In this document: positions 21,891 to 33,844 of the stretch, piece after piece
How positions within the stretch are numbered: position 1 is the stretch's first letter
Layout of the letters: each line of letters starts with the position of its first letter
Assembly: GCA_028753945.1 (NCBI GenBank)
Contig: JAPNXP010000008.1
Span: forward strand, 1,550,001-1,614,000
Direction: 5' to 3'
DNA from: Hexactinellida sp. DTS-2022
Lineage: Eukaryota; Porifera; Hexactinellida
DNA: 64,000 nt
Program-made: the position numbers and the translations under genes
The notes under the pieces: generated by a model
Databases searched by the model: none
Seen by the model: only the letters and a program-made list of their open reading frames with translations
What the model was told of the DNA's origin: nothing

Positions 21891-22915
21891 ATGGCACTTG
21901 CACTTTTTCTACTTGAACTCGATACAGATCACAGTTTAGCCCTTCAGAGTGTGTTCCGAGATAGATTAAATCCTCTCGACTCATACAACGATACAGAATT
22001 TATCAGTCGATATAGGTTTACTCGATGTATTTTCATAGAACTACATGACAAAATTGTCGGACGCATTCACCGATCTACTATTAGATCACATTCGATTCCA
22101 ACCATAACTCAATTGGGTGCTGCCCTACAATTCTTGGCAACAGGATCTTTCCAGACTGTCATTGCAACTACACATGGTATTTCTCAACCTTCCGTGTCAA
22201 GATGTGTTGCTGCAGTATCTGATGCTCTCTGCTCATTTGCCAAGGATTATATATATTTTCCTACTCAACAAAAACAAATACAAGTGCAACAAGCCTTTTT
22301 AGAGAAGGCTGGATTCCCCTTGGTACTGGGATGCATTGATTGTTCACATGTGCCTATTCTTGCACCATCAAATAATGAAGAAATTTATGTAAACAGAAAA
22401 AACGAACATTCGATCAACATCGTGATTGGAGATTCATCGATGTTGTCGCAAAATGGCCAGGATGCACACATGATGCATTTATCTGGAGACAGTCTGGGAT
22501 TAACAATAAAATTTCAAGCGGGGAAATACCAATCGTCAACGGGTGGTTCCTCGGAGATAGTGGGTATCCTTTACGCCCTAATTTATTGACACCGATCCAT
22601 TCTCCAACAACACCTGGCGAAAGAAGATATCAACGTGCATTCCTGAAAACTCGCCAAACAATTGAATGTGCATTTGGCTTATGGAAGAGCCGCTGGAGAT
22701 CTATGGACAGGAGTGGAGGTATACTATGTTACACACCAGAGAGAATCTGTAAACTAGTCATTGCAACGATGATATTACATAATATTTGCATTGATCATGG
22801 GTTGCAATGGGAAGAAGAATCGCTTGTTGAGATAGAAGAAGAGATCCTACCTCTTGATTCCATGACTAGCGGACATGCAGTTCGCCTAAAAGTGATTGCT
22901 GATTACTTTAATTGA
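21891..22915 (+). pseudogene. Harbinger transposase nuclease (HARBI1-like), one frameshift
   Basis: The ATG at 21891 opens a frame with the HARBI1 order: an N-terminal RYRFTR helix, QFLATGSFQ, then GCIDCSHVPI (first catalytic Asp) and the EIYVNRKNEHSIN block. At about 22430 the frame shifts by one base. The other frame continues VVAKWPGCTHDAF, NGWFLGDSGYPLRP (second Asp), ERRYQRAF and TIECAFGLWKSRWR (Glu), and ends at 22915. The full length would be about 340 residues, normal for the family. The DDE endonuclease cuts and pastes the element together with its Myb-like partner. The single frameshift, if not a sequencing error, makes it recently dead. Confidence 0.85.
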
Positions 22916-23013
22916 ATATAACTATCAATTAATTAAGTAAACTAAATAGCAATGGTTCCTAACTCTCCTAGTTTGAAATAAATACTTAGTAAGTAAACTA
23001 TAATAGTGGTATG

Positions 23014-23838
23014 CTAGTCTTTATCAGGATAAAATGGTGGTAGTTGTGGGTAATAATTTGGCTGGAATCCATGTGGAATGTGTGTGGAAGAGGGAGCTTG
23101 AAAACAAGGTAGTGGCTGAGGTTGCATCGTCGAGGATGCATTATAAACTAACAGCTTATTTTGGTTTGAGACAAGTCGCTCTAAGAGATCCACAATCCTA
23201 CCCGTATTGGCATGATAACTCTCAACAAACTTGCCCAGTTTGCAATCTATTCTCTTTAGAATATTGATTTTCTCTTCTTCATGTTCCAATATTTTCTGTT
23301 TGACTGAATCGGGTGCGATTAAAGTATCATCTAATAATTTTCTTTTCCTTGTTGCCTTTAACTCTAATTCCGACGCTGAACTTTGAGATGGAATCTCAAA
23401 AGGAGTAGGGCTAATAACCATATCACACGCACTAAATGGACTGGCAGGTGGTTCCATGGAAAGATCTAATCCGCCAGTAATTCCTTCAAATATTTCTTTC
23501 CCCTTGATTGACTTTATCTTAAGTTCAAACTCCGTTAGTACGGCTTCTGCAGGTCCACCACCTGTTTTCCTTATAGATTCTAATTTGTCACTGATAATCG
23601 GCTTGTATTTGACCAAGATATTACACCACTTTTTATATACATCATCCTTCGTCCTGACAGTCTCATGCTGTTGAGAAATGGATCGAGCTATTTCTTCCCA
23701 GATAGTGTTTTTATCATCGAAAGTTAATGACGAACTGAACGAACCAAAGAGTTTAGATTTATTGTCCAAGACCAAATCAACTAAAGTGGTAATTTCTTCG
23801 TTTGTAAAGTTCTTCGCTCGGGTTTTGATCATTGACAT
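23014..23838 (-). CDS. Harbinger Myb/SANT-like DNA-binding protein, intact
   Basis: An uninterrupted 274-codon ORF. Residues about 8-95 form a trihelix/SANT-like domain of the NAIF1/Harbinger type: AKNFTNEEITTLVDLV, TIWEEIARSI and VYKKWCNILVKYK, followed by a GGGPA segment. The middle is Ser/Pro-rich with an RKRK basic patch (about 164-167), a possible nuclear-import signal. A helical, possibly coiled-coil stretch lies at about 180-230 and the tail is Pro/Tyr-rich. In active Harbingers this protein brings the nuclease into the nucleus and to the TIRs. It is convergent with the nuclease gene. The start is the first Met of the frame; two Mets (1 and 3) are possible. Confidence 0.85.
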   Translation of the reverse strand: MSMIKTRAKNFTNEEITTLVDLVLDNKSKLFGSFSSSLTFDDKNTIWEEIARSISQQHETVRTKDDVYKKWCNILVKYKPIISDKLESIRKTGGGPAEAVLTEFELKIKSIKGKEIFEGITGGLDLSMEPPASPFSACDMVISPTPFEIPSQSSASELELKATRKRKLLDDTLIAPDSVKQKILEHEEEKINILKRIDCKLGKFVESYHANTGRIVDLLERLVSNQNKLLVYNASSTMQPQPLPCFQAPSSTHIPHGFQPNYYPQLPPFYPDKD

Positions 23839-24539
23839 TTTTCTTTACGAATATTAATTATATTTTAATGTTGTATGTAGAATCGATTAAATTCAATGTA
23901 AATTATATTCAAATTTATACTCACAACTAGGTTAATGATTCGCTATTATCATCATGTTTAATTACATAATTCGTAGTTTATTACACGCTGAAACTAGAAA
24001 CCACCATTCCTTTACGTACGAGATTCACTATTACCACAATCACCTTCAATTTGCGTAAACTATAGTGCGCATGTTGCAGAATATGTGAAGCCAAATTATA
24101 TACTGTTATGAGCATTTGTATTATTAGCAAATAGAAACCATAATTGATATCTTAGTTACTAACAGTAACAACAAGACAACCTAGTGTAACCCTAATTAAT
24201 GATTGTTTAACAGTCTGCATCTTTAGTTTCCAATGAAATTATTTGTAGTAATACCAATATATCCCATGATTTATTGAGTTAAGTCACCTTCCGATTCTAC
24301 TCAAGTAAATCCATAAAAAACTAAGTATTGAGACAAATACTAAGTAAATACTTAGTTTTTGACTGAAAACTAAGTAAAACCTAAGTAATTACTTAGTTTT
24401 GCTTTGTGAATACCAACTAAGTTTTCGCTATCTAATCAGGGGAAATACTAAGTATTTACTTAGTTTTCAGTCAAAAACTAAGTATTTACTTAGTTTAAGT
24501 TAAGTATAAGTTTAAGTAGTTTAGTGAATAAGGCCCCTG

Positions 24540-25737
24540 TGCGATTTGTTGTAAATCAATGAAACACAAAATTTTTGGTTTGTTAACAATCTTTTAATAC
24601 TCACCCACAGTTATTGTTAAAATATCTTGAACATTGGGAATATTTCGTAAAAGTCCGGCCCCCAAAGGATATAAGGATTTGTACACTCATGTAAAGGGGG
24701 TAGATGGTTATTGAATGTAATTATAATGTGTATTAGAACTCATATAAACCCTAGATGACTTTTTCTAGCATAGCTGTCACTTGCGCATCACACTAAATAA
24801 CCTCCGAATTGTGCAAAACTAACTTGCTTCAATATCAAAATCCCAATATGAGTTCATAGTTCGCTGCTCTCATTGATGAAATTGTACTTAGGTGCTCAGT
24901 TGTTCTTAATATACAATATTTACATACATTTGGGTAACCAAATAAATATACTACTGAATAGTAGCGAATAATTAGTTTTAGCATTTTCATAGCAACACAA
25001 AGTGACAATGGAATTCGCTAAAATATTTAAAGTTGCGCACTGTTTCGGGGCGTGTCAGTTTAAACTATGAATTTATATATAGTTAAGGATATCTTGTATC
25101 AATATCTAATTGAAGTTTTGTGAAGTTTACTTTTATGTGCAATTTTGAGATTTTATCAATTGAAATTTGATGCAAATGTAACAACAGATATAGAATTTGA
25201 TTTCTCAAACGAAATATTGAAAATACATTAATGAAAACAGGTTATTCGGTTTCAGCATACTTGAAATGTATAAACTAAACTTAATTTGTCGTAATGGATA
25301 TTTATAAAATTTTCTCGCTTGTATTTGAAGTGAAGCTAAATTTAGAATTATCTAGAACTACAATTTCATCTAAAATGATCTTGCATATTTGGAGTGCAAT
25401 TGTATTGCTTCTAGGCACTCAATTGCTTAGAAATTTGAAATGAACTTTATTCAAACAATAAGTAATCGATTGAATCGCTTAGAAACGAATTCTATTTTTT
25501 CCCTATTCTTTGGTTCTAAACCACTGTGCTCTGTTGGGCCTATCAAGTATGTATCTAAGTAAATTCAAAGAAAAAATTCCAAATGTGTAAAGTATCTCCT
25601 AATTCCCACAATTTATATTCTAGTCATCCTTAAACGAAAATAACACGTGGATAATTAAACAAATACAAAATGTAATATTGAGATTTTTTGGAGGGGGGCG
25701 GTATCGATGGTAAATTATTGACAAGTGGCGCTGTCCA
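24540..25737. other. ALT upstream region, no gene recognised
   Basis: AT-rich sequence without credible ORFs. The promoter of ALT presumably lies here or is linked through an upstream untranslated exon. I could not identify a core promoter. Confidence 0.3.
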
Positions 25738-25866
25738 AAAAAAGTTTGAGAAACACTGATCTATATCTTCGTTGCACCGGAATGTAAAATCAAACTGAAT
25801 CTTAATTCAATTTCACCTGAAAGTGAAACTGAAAATATCATTTTTTAATTTCTACCCTATACCATA
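25738..25866. mobile_element. Fragments of a hAT end and a piggyBac-like MITE upstream of ALT
   Basis: AAAAAAAGTTTGAGAAACACTG (to 25759) is inverse to the common hAT terminus CAGTGTTTCTCAAAC. Directly after it, about 25786-25866 (GGAATGTAAAATCAAACTGA..) matches the inside of the piggyBac-like MITE at 33066-33181. Both are truncated. They lie within 80-210 bp of the ALT start. Confidence 0.5.
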
Positions 25867-25944
25867 AGCATTTCTTACAGAATACATTATCCCCTTTTTA
25901 TGCTACTTAGATTTGACCCATTTCCATTTTCAGCGTGTATTAGT

Positions 25945-26811
25945 ATGGCAGTTTCTGATTCTATATTGGACAAACCATTTTCTCTTAATAATTTTAATCC
26001 TTGTGTCTTAAATGTTGAGTATGCTGTAAGAGGCTTGATACCTACTCGTGCTCTTGAAATTGATCATGATTTAAATGGACAGCACAAGTGGCCTTTCAAT
26101 GAATTAACATATTTGAATTTGGGCAATCCTCAGAATCTCGGTCAAAAACCATTAACTTACAGCCGTCAGTTGCTCTCTTTATGTAGTTATCCTGATCTTA
26201 TTGAACACTCAGAAGGTACCACAATATTTCCCAAAGATGTTATTAACAGGGCTAAAACTTTATTGTCATCTATTCCTAGCTTTGGTGGTTATACAGACTC
26301 ATTAGGCATCGAAACGATTAGGAAGGAAGTTGCAAATTTTATTACCAATCGAGATCAGTTTGAAGCTGATTATTCAAACATTTTTCTCAGCGATGGTGCT
26401 AGTAAAATTATATTTACCGTGATTTCTTGTATCGCAAAAACTGAGAAAAACCTTCCTTCAGGCATTCTCATTCCAATACCCCAATATCCTCTATATAGCG
26501 CTTGTTTATCTTACTTTGGAATTGTACCTATACCTTATTATTTGGACGAAGACGATGATTGGGGTTTCAATTTGGAAGAACTTCATCGTGCACTTGATTT
26601 GAATAAGGGAAAGTCTATACCTCGTGCCATGGTGGTAATCAATCCAGGAAATCCTACAGGGCAATGTTTACGATTTGAATTACAAGTTAAAGTTCTACAA
26701 TTTTGTTACGAACATAGATTATTATTATTAGCTGATGAAGTATACCAAGATAACATATACGACCTTAGTTTTGAATGGTGTTCATTTAGAAGAGTATATT
26801 TTACCATTAAG
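25945..26811 (+). CDS. GPT: Alanine aminotransferase, first visible coding exon (289 codons)
   Basis: It encodes the N-terminal part of the PLP-dependent enzyme that exchanges the amino group between alanine plus 2-oxoglutarate and pyruvate plus glutamate. Motifs in order: VEYAVRG near residue 25, LNLGNPQNLGQKPLT (about 57-71), LIPIPQYPLYSA, INPGNPTGQ (about 232-240) and ADEVYQDN (263-270), whose Asp264 contacts the coenzyme ring nitrogen. The frame has no stops. I take ATG 25945 because it gives a normal ALT length. An in-frame ATG at 25900 would add 15 residues, and TTTCCATTTTCAG at 25921-25933 looks like a splice acceptor, so an upstream untranslated or targeting exon is likely. The exon ends ATT AAG|GTAAGG in phase 0. 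Without splicing, translation would stop at 26835, before the catalytic lysine. Confidence 0.9.
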
Positions 26812-26821
26812 GTAAGGAGTT

Positions 26822-27046
26822 ATCATTTATTTTGAAATTTGAGCTATTCATTCTACTGAGTTGAATATTAAGTGGTCTAACTAGTGGATTTAGGAATATT
26901 TCCAACTGACTTTGAAATCCAATATTTATGAAATTTCAGATATCAAGTTATTATGAATATCAATTTATTTTGATTCTAAAACACATTTTGTGCATATAAT
27001 ATACAGTCAAACAGGGTTTTACACGCCTTAAAGGTTGTTATATAAA
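26822..27046 (+). other. Start of the ALT intron, no feature
   Basis: AT-rich sequence with nothing recognised. Confidence 0.3.
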
Positions 27047-27245
27047 GAGTATTCCAATTGGGCTATGGCCGAAAAAAAAAAACTAAGGCGATGAAACCAA
27101 TTGGGGTATGACCGAAAAAAAACTAAGGCGAGTAAACCAATTTTGGTAGGATCGTTTAAACCTAAGGCGAGTGATCCTAGAGGGTTAATTTTGAAAAAAG
27201 ATAAGGCTAGTAATTTAATTGGACCTAGGACGAAAGAATATTGCG
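27047..27245. repeat. Diverged minisatellite, ~40-bp unit
   Basis: Units resemble CCAATTGGGGTATGACCG followed by AAAAAAACTAAGGCGAGTAAA, four to five times with increasing divergence. The minus-strand ORF across it is repeat-derived. Confidence 0.6.
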
Positions 27246-28099
27246 AATAGATTTGAAAGACCAAAATTAAGGCTACTTAATTTTACACTGATTTTCTAGA
27301 ACCCGGCAGTCAAACATCATGAATCTGCATTGCTTGTTTTGTCCGATCTATGCCTAGATAACAATGAAAGTAAAACATTTAAGGATGATTAAAATTACCC
27401 TACTGCACACTTTTGAAAAATGTGAATTCGAATAGAAATACAGTATAAGGCTTATAAAATATATTTATCTAGATTAATAGTTTTAATACCTCAGAATTTA
27501 GAACTTGCAATTATTGGAAAATTTTCAAATGATGTCCCAATCTTTTGTTGCCTTTCGTTGCGCAAATGCAGACTAGTATTACAGCCAAGTGCGTTGCCCA
27601 AGTGCAATTTACTTATTATACTGCATAAATTCCATACTCAATTTCGCTATTTTGAAGATTATAATGTCTTATTATGGGTAAATAATAAGGAATTATTGAC
27701 AAATAATTACAATTCATATTGAAATTCCGATATTTATAACTTTCATAATTAAGTTAAGGACTTGCAAGGGGGGTATTATAAGTAATTGTTTACAAGGAAT
27801 ATTCATCAAAAAGAAATGTATTTTTATAATTAAAGGCACATGTATTAAATATTTAATGAATTGGTTTAAGAAATTACTTATATAGAGCTCAGTTTTTCAG
27901 TATGTGTATTCAGGCACTAAGAAAGGTCAGTTTTTCCCAAACTTTGAAATTGACCTTTAGAAAGTAAGCCTGGGCTTTTTGTATGGGAAAAAATCTGAAC
28001 TCTACAAAGCTCAGCTCTATATAAGCATTCTCTTTGTTTAATATCATCCTAAAATATGAGTATATTCTTTTGTACCTCTTATACAGACCATTTTAGACA
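27246..28099. other. Intron stretch, no gene seen
   Basis: AT-rich. At 27890-28020 AGAGCTCAG and AAAGCTCAGCTCT words occur that recur around 28.95-29.6 kb; no borders were identified. Confidence 0.3.
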
Positions 28100-28145
28100 T
28101 ATCTATATATCTGTACTATTAAAACACAAGCTGGGTGGGTGGGTG

Positions 28146-28177
<32 letters not shown>

Positions 28178-28680
28178 TGCAGATTCCGAGTTGATTGAAG
28201 AAACTGGATGGTTTTCAAATGTGATTTTAGGCATGTAGAGGTAACTATTTTCCCCTGCCAACACATTGAGATTTCCACTCAAAATTTCTCACACCTCGAT
28301 ATGTTATGACGTCATTGTCACATTTCTATAACCCTGAAAATTACTTAATCACACTTAATTCGCGCCAAAATATGAAAATTTAATAGAACATGTACATTAA
28401 TGATGCGGACACCAATATGCTTACTCATTATCGCATGATGACGTAATCACTAATATTTCACATTGTTAAAATTTACTATTTAGGCCTATTTACGCTTTAT
28501 AATCACTGTTAGAAGTGTCTAAACCACTATCAACCGCGAAGCGGTTGGTTGTGGTTGTAATCTGCCGCGAATCCCTCTAGTTGATTACAAAGCGTAAATA
28601 GGCCTAAATAGTCAAATTATCAATGTGAATTTAATGATTGCGTCATCATGCGTTAATGAGTTAGCATTCAAAACTCAACA
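28100..28680. mobile_element. Helitron-like non-autonomous copy with an inverted tail
   Basis: It starts with the family's 5' end TCTATATATCTGTACTATTA and a GGTGGGTGGGTG block, then a (TA)n run (28145-28172). The body carries TATGACGTCATTGTCAC, and the 3' part has an AACCGCGAAGCGGTT hairpin and a CTCTAGT terminus (28575-28581). Directly after it, 28582-28675 is the inverse of the sub-terminal part (CAAAGCGTAAATAGGCCTAA), a short version of the palindrome at 282-1330. It is non-coding. Confidence 0.65.
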
Positions 28681-28889
28681 AAATTTTTGAGAAAGTGGTT
28701 ATTGCAAAAGTTATAGCCCTTCGGCGATCTTTGAGGTACAAATTCTTAACCAATTTGTAACTCAGAGAGGAAAAGAGATAAATTCAAGTTAAATTAGTGA
28801 AAGATTATCAGCATAATGGCTTCCGTTTCCTATAGGTAACTAATACATTTTATAAGCCTAGGACGCACCATTTTCGAAATTGCCATACA

Positions 28890-29640
28890 TGGGCATGAAA
28901 ATGTTACCAATTTTGATAACCCATACAAATTAGTATCTCCTAAATGGGAGACTGTAGAGCTTAGCTCTTAATGTCTAATCACATTGGTATATCATCTGTA
29001 AATCATTGGAAAGGCAAATATCACTCTAAACCAAATCGTTACCATCCTATAAATTTGAATGTCCATATATGGAGGTGTCATGTGACCACTAAAAGGGAGA
29101 AAATCCAAAATCAAAGAGCTAGAGCTTAGTTCTAACTTTCTGACACTATCATTGATTGAATTCCAGCAAAATGAACTACTTTAATTCCTTTCCGAAGCAA
29201 TATTCTTCTTTGTAGTCATGTAGAAAATCTTCTCTGCCTCCTTAAAACAACCTTATCTAATTATAGAATGCCACAATTTTAAAGCTTAGTTCTTCGTTAT
29301 AACGCTGAGATTTGGAACATAGCACTATAATATGTAAACTAAGACCTGTTACAGTTCCGATTGTCCATATTTGTCCTTAATTACAAACTGGAGCCCTTTG
29401 GGAGCAAAGATGTGGCAAAAATGTGGGAAATCGTCCGTTTCGTCGAAAATAGCCCAAATCTTATGAAAAATTTGACTTTTTCATATTAACACCTCCCTAG
29501 AGTAACTAAAGGAGACATGGTAGAATGCATTGGACCAATAATTATTAGAACTGTGCTTTTTCTATTTTTTAGAACTAAGCTTTTAGTACTAGTGTACTAT
29601 ATTTTTCTCTATAGGAGCTTAAATCTAGAATTATAAAAAA
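28890..29640. repeat. Region with recurrent AGAGCTTAGTTCT words
   Basis: GAGCTTAG(T/C)TCT-like words occur near 28950, 29120 and 29280, and inverted near 29570 (AGAACTAAGCTTTT). It may be a decayed repeat element. No ORF or clear end. Confidence 0.3.
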
Positions 29641-29889
29641 ATGTCCTTAGAAGCCTATTATTAGTGCGCGAGTAGTCTTAAAATAGCTTATACATTATAT
29701 CCTTATACTGTGGGAAATATAGGCTTGCTGGGATCAACGAGTAGTGTTTTGTATATACTCACTAATTGTGACTAATACAACTATTTGTGGAACCAGCGTT
29801 CAATCAACTCTGAACATTCAAACATATATATATATATGTCCAAATTTGTCCCTAAATCCAGCAAGTCACTTTAAGTGACTTTTATGGTT

Positions 29890-30153
29890 ATTATCCAGCA
29901 AAATTGTCTTTAGTCGGCAAAATGAGCCATAGGACACGCCTTTGCTTTGGCTTGGCAAAACCTATGCTTTGTCCCCAAATCGTCTGGATTTGCGGACAAA
30001 AGTTAGATATAGGGACACTTTTTGTATATTTACACCCACGCTTGTGTTTTAATAGTATAGATGTTAGATGTATATCAACCACACACCAACCGCTTCGCGG
30101 TTGGAGTGTGGTTGTGTTCTGCCGCGAAGCGACCTAGCAAGCGAATCGCTAGT
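29890..30153. mobile_element. Two Helitron-like ends joined back to front
   Basis: At 30035-30062, CACCCACGCTTGTGTTTTAA followed by TAGTATAGAT is the inverse of the family's 5' end, with a GC-richer body before it (29900-30030). It is followed at once by a 3' end: ACCAACCGCTTCGCGGTTGG hairpin, GCCGCGAAGCGACCTAGC and terminus CTAGT at 30149-30153. These are two truncated copies, one on each strand. Confidence 0.55.
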
Positions 30154-30760
30154 ATAATTGAAATTTATATATTTTATTCTATTTCCTTTAACATCGACAA
30201 ATATCGATCTGTATTAGTTATATGAGTAGTTTCAAGGTTATTTTGAATAGTGAAGTGTAATACTATAAATTGTAATGGTTATAATAATACAGTAAACTGA
30301 ACTTTATGCTTCCTTAGTTATATTTTTGGAAGAGCATAGACGTACTGAATTTTTGGCTCAACATTTCCGTGACAATGTCGTATTAGAACTGACTAAATGT
30401 AGTTTACCTTACACATTGAATTAGCACGAGTAAAGTCTCATCTTCAACTTGTTAGTTAAATTTAAACTATTCTAGAACAGAATAGAATTTTATATGTATT
30501 ATCATTGCCTACTTTGCATAAGGCCTAACAGTAAACTACGAGTTTGGTACCATGAATGAAGTCGAAGATGGGAAATTTTAGGTAACCACAATATTCTGTC
30601 ATGATTTAATTATTTACAATAAACTATAATATATGAATATAGTTGCATTATATGATATCCAAAATTAAATTTTCCTTATTTGTTTCTTATTTAAATTTTT
30701 ATAATCATTTTCAACATACCCACTGCCATACTAATTATTTAAGATTTCTTTTGTTATATA
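30154..30760. other. Intron stretch, no gene seen
   Basis: AT-rich, no ORF with recognisable content. Confidence 0.3.
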
Positions 30761-30947
30761 CAGTCGAAACTGGGGTTTTTTGCCCCCCTAAATGCATGGA
30801 AAAAGAGGCAAAAAATCCCGATGCGCAAAAAACCCCGTATTTAACAATATACAGTTCTATGAGGTTATGAAGAAACAAGGAGAAGCAAGGAGCAAAATAA
30901 CCCGGAGATGCAAAAAAACCCGTTGCAAAAAACCCCGATTTCGACTG
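30761..30947. mobile_element. Tc1/mariner-type MITE, 187 bp, TA target
   Basis: CAGTCGAAACTGGGGTTTTT and the inverse of AACCCCGATTTCGACTG form the TIRs, flanked by TA (30759-30760 and 30948-30949). Inside are repeated CAAAAAACCCCG words. It lies just before the THAP relic. Confidence 0.8.
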
Positions 30948-30984
30948 TATTAGCAACTACATCAATCAGATTGCTGAATACATG

Positions 30985-33061
30985 CTCCGCTCCCGGTTGT
31001 AAGAGTAACTATAATCCAGAAGATCTTATTCCTGTTTTCAGAATGCCTCAACAGCCGGATGAACTAGAGAGTCTTGGATTCGAGCTCTGCATAGAGAAGA
31101 TGTAGATAATCTGAAAACTGTTTTGTATGCGTGAAACATTTTAGAGAAGAGTATATTGAGTACACCCACAAAGTTCCTAACGGAGATGGGACTTACAACG
31201 AGTATCCACCCAAAAATCCAAAGTTGAAAGATTGGACAGTACCAGTTTACTTACCAGTTTGTCCATCAGACTACTCTTCAGTCTACTACAAAACGCAGAC
31301 GTCCTCCTTCGATTCGAAAGATGATGAACTACTCCAGCAGGCTGTAGCACTTAGCTTGACATCACAAACTGAAGAGAAGGAGAAGTATTTGATACACGGT
31401 TTTCAGGATTTGAAAGTGAAGTTAACTTTTATTTCTTACCTAATTGGTCATTATCGTTTCCGAATGAGTAGAGTCTAATTTTTATGCGTCCTCACTTGCT
31501 GAATTCAAATATTTTGGTCGATGTTTACTTCATAGTTGAATCCGATTTGGCTATAAAAGTATTTTATAACGGTGATGTTATACTCTCTCTACATGCTCTA
31601 GCTCTATAAGTGATACTCGTCTGCTTGTGTTAATTTTAAGTGAAAATTATTAATTTTACACCAGCCTATCTCCTCTAATACCTCTAATACCGCATGTACA
31701 TTCGCTACCCCTATTTCTATGGCAATGGAACATATACAACAAGCAATTGAAAAAGTTCCTGACTTCTGATGAATTTTTCGATTGTCCAGAGCTTTCTGGA
31801 CTTCAATTCATTCTTTGTCAGCTATAAAATAGCCTCATCCTAAAACAGGCGCAGATATTATTTGATCACCCAAATTTTGGCACTTAAAACACATCTTATT
31901 TCGCCAGCTTGCTACAAGTATCTCCAGAGTTTACCTTGTTTATCTCTTCCATTCCATACCTTTAGAATAGCTTTATCACTCTTTTGGACTTGAAAAGGAA
32001 TTCTTTTCTTTTCTTAAACAGGCGACTAAATATTTTTCTACTCCATCATTATCCAAATGGATAAAATACACATCAAATCGGACCTATCTTACTTACAAAG
32101 TAGGAAAACTAGTTGGTTCTAATTTAAATCCTGATGATCCAACCAAAACAGTATTTGCTATCATGGTATCTAGTCTTCATAAAAAATTGTCCTGTATTGT
32201 CCGTTTGTTGCCATGCGCATCTATTTCTGCTGAAAAGATATTTTCTGTTATACAATCTTGTATTGAAGATATTGAACTTTGTGGACTACTGGTTCAGGTA
32301 ATTTCAACTGATAACTATCCTCTAAATGTGAACTCTTAAATTATCTTCCCCTATTGGTAAGCTAGAGACTCAAGTACTTCATCCTTATGATATCAACAGG
32401 CCACTTTTTCTTACGTTTTATTTTGACCACATTCTAAAAACTATTCGAAATAATTGGCTCAATCCAATATCTGCCAGCAAAACTTTCGCTTATCCTGATT
32501 TAGACAATTTTCACACAGATGACTGTTCCTTTCCTTTGAGATTGTGTTCACCTTCTTTTCGGGATGTCAGAGTCTTTACAATTCAGACAATTCTTTGAGA
32601 TCTTGTTACCTTCTATTCTAGACCGCCAAAATGTCAAACTTGTCTTAAAAGTTATTCATGAATCAACAGTAGCTGCTTTAGATGTTCAAAATGACTTATG
32701 TTGTCTAGAATTGCAAACTGATACGCGGATTTTATCCAAAATTATTATCCTGGAAAATGTTTAATGTAAACATTCCATATAACTATGTCCGTTTAAACGA
32801 TGCATTCTCTAGCCCATTCGTCGTAATGACGAGCGCTTTTCTTAATTGAGGCGAGTTGTCTATTGGTTAGAAGCCTGGAGATCACTCCCTGGAAATGGAA
32901 AGGAAGAAAAATTAAGTCTCCAAACTTTTACTAGCTTTAGACATGCTTGTGTTGCGTTACCCCAAATAATTAGCCATCTGTTAGAAAATTGTGGATATTA
33001 TAATTTCCTAACATCTTTCTTACAGACGGACCCACTAGAGCACTATTTCGGTTTGTATCGT
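30985..33061 (+). pseudogene. THAP9/P-element-type transposase relic no. 1
   Basis: A THAP finger opens it (CSAPGCKSNY at 30994, VFRMPQQPDEL, then VKHFREEY near 31130), carrying the C2CH ligands but broken by two 1-base shifts. A DWTVPVYLPVCPSDYSS stretch typical of these proteins follows to 31478. Traces of the P-type catalytic region appear from about 32000: STDNYPLNV near 32305, HPYDINRPLFLTF at 32380-32418, RQNVKLVLKVIHESTVAALD near 32615, and FLQTDPLEHYFGLYR at 33015-33060. Order and spacing match P-element/THAP9 transposases. Many stops and frameshifts; dead. The 3' end was hit by a piggyBac-like MITE. Confidence 0.75.
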
Positions 33062-33065
33062 TTAA

Positions 33066-33181
33066 CCCTCGTCTGGCTAGGAATGTAAAATTGAAACTGA
33101 AAGTTAATTGAATTTCAATTGTAAGTGAAAGTGAAAGTGGGGTTTTTCTATTTATACCTTTTACCCCAAGCCAGCCGAGGG
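33066..33181. mobile_element. piggyBac-like MITE, 116 bp, TTAA target
   Basis: TTAA occurs on both sides (33062-33065 and 33182-33185). The ends CCCTCGTCTGGCTAGG and CCAAGCCAGCCGAGGG are inverted repeats with two mismatches. A fragment of the same sequence lies at about 25786-25866. Confidence 0.8.
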
Positions 33182-33185
33182 TTAA

Positions 33186-33844
33186 TCTAATGTTACTTGT
33201 ATAATGTGTATTATTGTATCTTGTTTAAGAAAATGCATAATACATTAACGTATGTTTTCTACTTAACTATTATATAGATGTGTACTTTTGTACTATTACA
33301 TAGATGTATATTAAATTTATTAATTATTGTCCAATCCAATCATTAGTGATATTTGCTAATTATTTCAAGGAAGGGGAATACGACAGTATTTTTATTTTCA
33401 ATGGCCACAAAATACTTAAATTAAATATTATCCACTTAGTTTATCAATAATTCAGCTTGATATCGACTTAATTTAGAATTTACAAATTCATCTTCGACTG
33501 CATCCATGCTCCAAAATTATCAAGTTACTGTGGGGCATTATGTATAGTAGGCTATGGTATTATTTATTACCGCCACGAATATAAAAAAATTAAAATTACA
33601 GACTGTCGTATGGCCCACTTCACTTCACAAGTTTGGAGGAAGCAGTTATAAAGTAGTTAGGCCATTACCTTACCGGCCTATCTCGTGATGTAAGAGTGAT
33701 CTGTCTATTGGCCTGGCCATTTAATAAAAGTGGTCAGGCCATGCCTGACAGCTTCCGCCAGCCCTGCTTTAGTATAGTCTGCTCAGATTCAGGCAGGACA
33801 CTTATTTTGCAAAATCCGTTACATTATAGTTCACTCTTTTCACA
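33186..33844. other. Intron stretch, no gene seen
   Basis: AT-rich, without recognisable coding sequence. Confidence 0.3.

Larger units (their letters stand above)
21555..24536. mobile_element. Harbinger transposon, 2,982 bp, near complete
   Basis: It begins GGGCCTTATTCACTAAACTA and ends in the exact inverse, with CTG as 3-bp TSD (21552-21554 and 24537-24539). The TIRs continue as long imperfect repeats of ACTTAAACTTA and then clusters of ACTAAGTAnnTACTTAGT palindromes, especially at 24310-24500, plausible transposase-binding sites. It carries the two expected genes, a nuclease (+) and a Myb/SANT-like DNA-binding protein (-), arranged tail to tail with about 100 bp between stops. Confidence 0.9.

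Noticed and set aside
22586..22915. Separate gene after the Harbinger nuclease
   Set aside because: It is the C-terminal part of the same nuclease in the shifted frame, containing the catalytic Glu region.
28145..28172. (TA)n run as promoter
   Set aside because: It is an internal simple repeat of a Helitron-like copy within the ALT intron.
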